Of a stretch of 27,863 nucleotides of DNA, positions 23,428 to 27,863 are shown piece by piece. The DNA comes from CAG-826 sp964504595 (GTDB lineage Bacteria; Bacillota_I; Bacilli_A; RFN20; CAG-826). Position 1 is the first letter of the stretch, and the number at the start of each line of letters is the position of its first letter. The notes under the pieces were generated by a model, which worked only from the letters and a program-made list of their open reading frames with translations, was not told the DNA's origin and searched no databases. The stretch covers positions 1 to 27,863 of the forward strand of contig CAZDEE010000019.1 of NCBI GenBank assembly GCA_964504595.1. Reading direction: 5' to 3'. The translations under genes and the position numbers were made by a program.

Positions 23428-24717
23428 CTAAAGTTCAGAAACAAGTTTAATATCAATATAATCTACTTGGAAAAATCCACTTTCAACTTGATCTAATAAT
23501 AAACAATAAATAAAGTTTTTGCCTTCTTCTAAAGTAATTTCAGTTGTTTTTTCAGCAACTTGGATGCTATCCCAACCTGTATATGGTAAACCACTAATTG
23601 TTGAAATTTCTTTATTTAAAAATTCTTTACTCTTCATTAATCCAACTTCGGCTTGAGTTGTAACAAAACTTGGAGATGCTAATTTTGAACCATCAAATTC
23701 TCCAGAAGCATAAGCAATTTTAACTTGATATTTTCCTTTAACTGGTGAATTAAATTGCCATTCAATTCCATCAAAATTATGTTCAATTCCTCCTAAAATA
23801 AATCCATTGGAGAATTTCTTTCCATCTTTTTCAACAATCGCAGCATTTTTACATTCATACATATTGCTACCAGAATTATATTTTCTTGGAGAACCCATTT
23901 CCGCTTCTAAACGATACCATTCTGGAGTACTACCAAATTCTTTGACTAAATTAACTGAACTATATTTTTCATTTGTGCCTTTTAAGACAAAGTAGTCTAA
24001 TTCAACAAAGCTACCATAATTATCACTTTCATCACCATTTTTATAAACAGAGATTGTATTCCAACACTTATTTAATGTGATTTGAACTTCTGCTTTTGCA
24101 GCATCATAGGTTGATCCTCCCCAACCAGTTTTTTCAGTATAATCATAACGAGCTTGTTTTACACCATTAACTAAAACATCATCATGAGCGACTGGCATAT
24201 CTGTGGTATACCAACTTTCAAAGGTATAAGTTCCTGCAACTGGGCATAAATAATTGATATAAATACCTTGACCTGCATCATCAATTCCACCAACATATGC
24301 TCCATTATGTGCTGAAGCATTATTTCTATAATTACATTGTGCTTTTCCTGTACCATAATTTGCTAAATAATTTTCTGCTTCGAAAATAACATCACCAAAT
24401 GTTGCAAGTGCTTCAAAGGAATAGGTAGTAATTTCACCAACTGTTTCTCCTTTATAAGCGGATATTTCAAATTCAATTTCTCCTTCAATATTTAAGCTGT
24501 CAATATCGATTGAAGTATCAGTAATTTTATCTTCATAAATTACTTCATCACCTTGTGTAAATTTAACATTATAACCTTCTGCTTTATCAACAGAATCAAA
24601 TGATAAAATACCATTTTCATAATTAATATTTGTGACAGTGCCTAATTTCACCGTGCCACAAGATACTAATGCCAATAGTGATGATAAGGTAATAACTTTT
24701 AACTTTTTGCAATTCAT
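23428..24717 (-). CDS. Surface lipoprotein with FnIII-like domain and two CBM6/35-like modules
   Basis: A 429-residue lipoprotein with lipobox LVSC (Cys20) after MNCKKLKVITLSSLL. Residues about 27-104 resemble a fibronectin-III or Ig-like domain (NINYENGILSFDSVDKAEGYNVKF is its typical start). Two beta-sandwich modules follow, each beginning with an EAE motif and ending with LDYF or VDYIDI: residues 110-247 (IFEAENYL...GSFVELDYFVLKG) and 267-426 (YRLEAEMG...FFQVDYIDIKL). These are CBM6/CBM35-like signatures. No catalytic domain is visible, so it probably holds glycans at the cell surface. ATG at 24717 is chosen since AAGGAG precedes it; an in-frame start further upstream would overlap the regulator gene. 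It lies 16 bases after lacI and 18 before the glycosidase gene. Confidence 0.82.
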   Translation of the reverse strand: MNCKKLKVITLSSLLALVSCGTVKLGTVTNINYENGILSFDSVDKAEGYNVKFTQGDEVIYEDKITDTSIDIDSLNIEGEIEFEISAYKGETVGEITTYSFEALATFGDVIFEAENYLANYGTGKAQCNYRNNASAHNGAYVGGIDDAGQGIYINYLCPVAGTYTFESWYTTDMPVAHDDVLVNGVKQARYDYTEKTGWGGSTYDAAKAEVQITLNKCWNTISVYKNGDESDNYGSFVELDYFVLKGTNEKYSSVNLVKEFGSTPEWYRLEAEMGSPRKYNSGSNMYECKNAAIVEKDGKKFSNGFILGGIEHNFDGIEWQFNSPVKGKYQVKIAYASGEFDGSKLASPSFVTTQAEVGLMKSKEFLNKEISTISGLPYTGWDSIQVAEKTTEITLEEGKNFIYCLLLDQVESGFFQVDYIDIKLVSEL

Positions 24718-24733
24718 AATTTTTTCTCCTTTT

Positions 24734-25657
24734 TTAAATGCATAGTTTAGTATTATGTTTTTTAACAACTGCTTGACTTTCATTTTTATTGCTTATCTTA
24801 TCGATAATAATTGTAACTGCATCTTTAACCATTTCATCATAATCACAATCAACTGATGGAATAAAATCAAATTGAGGTGAAAAACGTGATGTACCATTAA
24901 ATCCTACAACATATATATCATTTTCTTTTTGGAAATTTAAAAGGTAATTAGCTAAATTATCATCGAAACAGAAAAACCATTTATATCCTTCTTTAATTAA
25001 ATCACAAGCTTTTTCAATTTCAGAATCATAGATGATTTTAATATCATCAATTCCTTCTTTATGTCCTTTATCAATGAAACCTTGCTGACGTCTTTTTGAA
25101 CATTCAATATAGTTAACTCCTACATAGCAAAGTTTATCCGCTCCTTGATCAATAAGATAAGAAGCTGCAACTTCACCACCCATATAATCATCCATATATA
25201 CAACATTCAATTTTGGCTTTTCATCGTACCTTCCTAATAAAAGGAATGGTATTCGATGAAGTAAAGCAATCTCATAAGCATTATCTCGAGGAACAAGAAA
25301 CGAAATCATCCCATCTACTGATAGCTCTAAAGCTTCCTTAACATTTTCTTTATAGACATGATTTTTAGCCGTTGGAATCAAAATAACTAAATAATTATAT
25401 TTTTTAAATTCTTCAATAATCTTTTCGGCCATCATTCCAAAAATCGATGAAGTTAATGAGTCAATAAATAAAGCAATTGTTTTAAACTTTGATTTTACTA
25501 CTGGTTTAGGCATATATCCTAATTCAATAGCTTTTTGCCGCACTTTATGTTTTGTGGCTTCACTTATATCATCATAATCTTTTAACGCTCTTGAAACCGC
25601 AACGATAGAAATATTAAGTTCTAAAGCAATATGTTTTAAACCAATTTCATTTTTCAT
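24734..25657 (-). CDS. LacI-family transcriptional regulator
   Basis: A 307-residue regulator. The helix-turn-helix and hinge region occupy residues 3-50 (IGLKHIALELNISIVAVSRAL, then ISEATKHKVRQKAIELGYMPKP), followed by a periplasmic-binding-protein-like effector domain (TIALFIDSLTSSIFGMMAEK, DGMISFLVPRD, MDDYMGGEVAASYLIDQGAD, YVVGFNGTSRF). It is first in the operon, 16 bases ahead of the binding-module lipoprotein, so it is probably autoregulated and controls the whole sugar locus, with a sugar from the pathway as effector. The effector domain is about 30 residues shorter than is common, mainly at the C-terminus, but looks functional. AAGGAGC precedes the ATG. Confidence 0.93.
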   Translation of the reverse strand: MKNEIGLKHIALELNISIVAVSRALKDYDDISEATKHKVRQKAIELGYMPKPVVKSKFKTIALFIDSLTSSIFGMMAEKIIEEFKKYNYLVILIPTAKNHVYKENVKEALELSVDGMISFLVPRDNAYEIALLHRIPFLLLGRYDEKPKLNVVYMDDYMGGEVAASYLIDQGADKLCYVGVNYIECSKRRQQGFIDKGHKEGIDDIKIIYDSEIEKACDLIKEGYKWFFCFDDNLANYLLNFQKENDIYVVGFNGTSRFSPQFDFIPSVDCDYDEMVKDAVTIIIDKISNKNESQAVVKKHNTKLCI

Positions 25658-25675
25658 AAAGTGCTCCTTTTTAAA

Positions 25676-25699
25676 GATTCAAAATTTCCTTTTAGAATC
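25676..25699 (-). promoter_or_regulatory. Imperfect palindrome upstream of lacI, possible operator
   Basis: GATTC-AAAATTTCCTTTTA-GAATC, with 8 of 12 symmetric pairs, ends about 20 bases before the lacI start codon and just upstream of its ribosome binding site. It could be an autoregulatory operator or simply an mRNA hairpin. It lacks the central CG typical of LacI-family operators, so confidence is low. Confidence 0.3.
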
Positions 25700-25760
25700 A
25701 GACTTTTTTTTATTTTTTTGTCTTTTATTTACTGTTTTTAAAGTAATATTTTTTTCTAAT

Positions 25761-25792
25761 AAAAGACGCATTGGATAATAAACGCGTCTTTT
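25761..25792 (-). terminator. Intrinsic terminator after the four-module lipoprotein gene
   Basis: AAAAGACGC (25761-25769) and GCGTCTTTT (25784-25792) form a perfect 9-bp stem, with a T run at the 3' end on either strand. It lies 10 bases past the lipoprotein stop and separates this gene from lacI, so the big lipoprotein is its own transcription unit. Confidence 0.8.
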
Positions 25793-25801
25793 TATAAACT
25801 A

Positions 25802-27682
25802 CTATTCTACAACTTTTGTTAATACGATTGCATCAAAACAGAACCAATCGCTATCTGCGGCTCTAGTAATTGATAAAGTATGATTTGTGCCTTCAGTGAG
25901 ATTTAAAGTTGCAGCAACTTCACTAGTATTATAATAGTTAAAAGCTTGATATGGATAATCTTCTAAGCTATAGGTATAGCTATTATCATCTAATTTAATA
26001 TCGACCGGTCTTGCACCTTCACTTTTACCATAAACAATGCGTAATTCATATTTTCCAGTTTCAGGAACTCTAATATTAAATGTTGCACCTTGATCTGCTT
26101 TATTAATTCCACCTACAACATATCCATTTTGTGCGTCATCAATTCCAACTGGGCAAGATTCATCTGAATAGAAATTGCCTAATTCAGCATCAATTATCAT
26201 TTTTAATTGATAATCCTTTTTAATATTTGGATTATATTCAGTATTAGATTTAACTATAAAATAATCTAATTGAACATTTCCACCCCATGCTGGTTCTTCG
26301 TCACCAGTTCCATATTTAATAACTTCAATATTATTGTAACCTTCTTTTAAAGTAACATTAATAGATACTTTTTCAGCATTAGCCTTTGTTTCAGCTAATC
26401 CAGTTTCAGTTGCATAAACTAATGTTCCTTGTTTAGTTCCATCAACATAAACGTCTGTCTTAGAGTTTGCTTTATCAGTCCAATAGGCCGCTTCTAAAGT
26501 ATATTCACCCGCAACTGGTGCTTTATAAAGTAGATATAAACCTTGACCGCAATCATTAAGTCCATTTACATATTTACCATTGGATGCAGTTTCTAAATCA
26601 TTTGCCTTAACTCTTGTACCATCAACAAGACAATCTTCCGCTTCAACTTTTTCATTTACAGTCGCTATCTTTGTTAAAACGATATAGTCAAAACAGAACC
26701 AATTACCATTTTCCGCTCTTGAAACAGAAATTGTATGTGCTCCTTTAGTGATATCTAATACAGCAACTGTATTACTTTCATTAAAGTAATTCCAAGATTG
26801 ATATGGATAATCTTCTAAGTTATAAGTATATGATTGTTCGTCATATTTAACATCAATAGCTCTTTCTCCAGCATCTTTACCATAAGAAACTTGTAAGGCA
26901 TATTTTCCTTCAAATGGTAAATTTAAGCTAAATGTAGCACCATTTCCAGCACTATTAATTTCTCCAACAATATAACCATTTGAGGCTCCGTCAACTGGCA
27001 CTGGGCAAGTTGTTCCGGTTGAAAATCCAGCTAATTCAGCTTCAATCTTAATTTGATCTAAATTATAATCTAAAGTATCTTTATTATATTCTTTACCGGT
27101 ACCTTTAATATCAATATAATCAATTTCAGCATAACCACCATATTCAGGAACATCAGTACCAGTTCCTTTCTTTTGTAAGGTAATAACATTATATCCTTCT
27201 TTTAAGTTGATTTTAGCGGTTGCAATGCCTGCTTTTGAGGCTGTATCACCTAATCCTGTAGCTTCCGTATAGACAATTGTTTGAGCTTCATCATTAACTG
27301 TAAGTTCATGTTTTGAATTAACTGAATCTTCATCTTTAAGATAATAGGCTATTTCAATATCATGTTCTCCTCCAACTGGAGCATAATGAATGAAAAATAA
27401 ACCTTCTGCGCAATCTTTAATTCCACTTACATACTTTCCGTTAGATGCGGTTACATTCTCTTTAACTTCAAGAATATTCTTTGCAATTACTCCATCTTCG
27501 GCTTCTAAACGAATGTCGATATCGATATTATCCTTTGTAACTGGCGTTGTTGGATTAACATTAGTACTAGGATTATTTGTTGTTGGAATACCAGTCGTTG
27601 GAGTATCGTTTTTTCCACATCCAACAAGAACCATTAAAAGACCTACAGATAGAACCGACAACTTTTTAAAAGTGTTCTTCAT
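25802..27682 (-). CDS. Surface lipoprotein with four tandem CBM6/35-like modules (A-B-A-B)
   Basis: A 626-residue lipoprotein. Lipobox LVGC (Cys22), a Thr/Pro/Asn-rich linker (24-50), then four beta-sandwich modules: A1 57-194, B1 210-338, A2 345-478, B2 494-624. Each starts with an EAE/EAED or DAE motif and ends with an aromatic D-Y/A-I block (EIDYIDIKG, CFDYIVLTK, QLDYFIVKS, CFDAIVLTK). A and B types differ: A carries ASNGKYV-G-D-C-G/EGL and a YGG or WGG near the end, B carries LEDYPYQ-WNYFN and NWFCFD. No catalytic domain is recognised. A strong AGGAGG precedes the ATG. It is followed by a terminator and then the lacI operon, whose second gene has the same A-B type of module. The likely role is glycan capture at the cell surface; the ligand is unknown. 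Confidence 0.85.
   Translation of the reverse strand: MKNTFKKLSVLSVGLLMVLVGCGKNDTPTTGIPTTNNPSTNVNPTTPVTKDNIDIDIRLEAEDGVIAKNILEVKENVTASNGKYVSGIKDCAEGLFFIHYAPVGGEHDIEIAYYLKDEDSVNSKHELTVNDEAQTIVYTEATGLGDTASKAGIATAKINLKEGYNVITLQKKGTGTDVPEYGGYAEIDYIDIKGTGKEYNKDTLDYNLDQIKIEAELAGFSTGTTCPVPVDGASNGYIVGEINSAGNGATFSLNLPFEGKYALQVSYGKDAGERAIDVKYDEQSYTYNLEDYPYQSWNYFNESNTVAVLDITKGAHTISVSRAENGNWFCFDYIVLTKIATVNEKVEAEDCLVDGTRVKANDLETASNGKYVNGLNDCGQGLYLLYKAPVAGEYTLEAAYWTDKANSKTDVYVDGTKQGTLVYATETGLAETKANAEKVSINVTLKEGYNNIEVIKYGTGDEEPAWGGNVQLDYFIVKSNTEYNPNIKKDYQLKMIIDAELGNFYSDESCPVGIDDAQNGYVVGGINKADQGATFNIRVPETGKYELRIVYGKSEGARPVDIKLDDNSYTYSLEDYPYQAFNYYNTSEVAATLNLTEGTNHTLSITRAADSDWFCFDAIVLTKVVE
25811..26650 (-). 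repeat. Second copy of the A-B binding-module unit
   Basis: Codes for residues 345-624. It repeats the unit encoded at 26669-27514. The B modules align at a period of 852 bases: a 22-base identical stretch at 25946-25967 recurs at 26798-26819. Most other similarity is at protein level, so the duplication is not recent. Confidence 0.85.
26669..27514 (-). repeat. First copy of the A-B binding-module unit
   Basis: Codes for residues 57-338. Shared landmarks with the second copy are ASNGKYV, EGYN, LEDYPYQ, WFCFD and IVLTK at matching positions. Confidence 0.85.
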
Positions 27683-27704
27683 TATAATTTTTCCTCCTAA
27701 TTTA

Positions 27705-27722
27705 TTGCAAATTTATTTGCAA
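27705..27722. promoter_or_regulatory. Perfect 8-2-8 inverted repeat in the leader of the four-module lipoprotein gene
   Basis: TTGCAAAT-TT-ATTTGCAA is a perfect palindrome directly upstream of the AGGAGG ribosome binding site. A second inverted repeat, CATACCTTT (27734-27742) and AAAGGTATG (27753-27761), lies next to it. They may be operators or mRNA hairpins. A TATGAT on the minus strand overlaps the second repeat and could be a -10, but no matching -35 was found. Confidence 0.4.
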
Positions 27723-27822
27723 GTAAATTACATCATACCTTTTATTAAAAATAAAGGTATGCAAATTATTAAAGCTTTTGATTTCTGCTAAAAAATCAAT
27801 GAAAATTAAACTTTTTTAAAAA

Positions 27823-27836
27823 TGTAAGCGGTTTTA
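27823..27836. promoter_or_regulatory. cre-like (CcpA/LacI-family) operator candidate
   Basis: TGTAAGCGGTTTTA matches the catabolite-response-element consensus TGWAANCGNTNWCA at all but one defined position. It lies about 140 bases upstream of the four-module lipoprotein gene, in a place where a LacI/CcpA-type protein could control it. No equivalent site was found ahead of the lacI gene. Confidence 0.45.
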
Positions 27837-27863
27837 AGAAAATTTTTAAAGTTAACGTATTTT

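Noticed and set aside
25802..27682. Regular repeats as a CRISPR array or tandem DNA repeat
   Set aside because: The period is about 850 bases, the reading frame is open throughout and the similarity is at the protein level.
27694..27728. TTTACT-N17-TAAATT as a promoter whose spacer is the 8-2-8 palindrome of the four-module lipoprotein gene
   Set aside because: Transcription would start inside the ribosome binding site, leaving no usable leader; the two hexamers are also weak.
27390..27791. 133-codon plus-strand ORF opposite the start of the four-module lipoprotein gene
   Set aside because: It is antisense to a gene with a lipobox, ribosome binding site and repeated modules. Its product has no recognisable pattern and its codons mirror the Thr/Asn-rich linker.
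1..27863. Use of genetic code 4 (TGA as Trp), as in some low-GC relatives
   Set aside because: Several genes end in TGA exactly where overlaps and family lengths predict (4248, 4309, 21796), and Trp is encoded by TGG in conserved positions.

Overview
The window is AT-rich DNA from a low-GC Gram-positive bacterium, most likely an uncultured member of the Bacillota (Bacilli-like) assembled from a metagenome. Evidence for this includes strong AGGAGG-type ribosome binding sites, short intergenic gaps, lipobox lipoproteins with CUT1-type sugar ABC transporters, a GerQ-like spore-coat protein and a ThiT thiamine transporter. TGA is used as a stop by several genes, so the standard bacterial code applies. 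A run of exactly 100 N at 8446-8545 is a scaffold gap; the 20 bases on its two sides are identical, so the two contigs probably overlap.

Region 1 (1-1950): thiT on the minus strand, controlled by a TPP riboswitch with its own promoter and terminator; a divergent gerQ-like gene; uracil-DNA glycosylase, convergent with gerQ and sharing a bidirectional terminator. Region 2 (2000-7050): a surface-polysaccharide locus of three GT4-type glycosyltransferases and a Wzx-like flippase. Region 3 (7070-8400): an AAA ATPase/DUF4143 protein whose P-loop lacks the usual Thr/Ser. Region 4 (8599-13458, minus): a tight gene row read as alpha/beta hydrolase, sugar-ABC ATPase, short-chain dehydrogenase, GltD-like flavoprotein and hexapeptide acetyltransferase. 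Region 5 (13459-13890) has no solid gene: it holds a strong terminator hairpin and a 52-codon ORF that may be a remnant.

Region 6 (13891-27863, minus) is the most interesting part: a Gram-positive glycan-utilisation locus. A 626-residue lipoprotein made of two tandem copies of a two-module carbohydrate-binding unit (A-B-A-B) is followed by a terminator. Next comes a near-continuous operon: LacI-family regulator, a second A-B binding-module lipoprotein, a cytoplasmic TIM-barrel-like glycosidase candidate of no family I can name, two CUT1 permeases, a solute-binding lipoprotein, a lipoprotein with an ADP-ribosylglycohydrolase-type (ARH) domain plus beta-sandwich modules, an MsmK/UgpC-type ATPase with an unusual insertion, and an RDD-like membrane protein with a large extracytoplasmic insertion.

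The inferred logic is that surface lipoproteins capture a glycan, the ARH-fold lipoprotein (the only candidate extracellular enzyme here) releases or trims a product, the ABC transporter imports it, and the cytoplasmic enzyme degrades it under LacI control. The substrate cannot be deduced from sequence alone.
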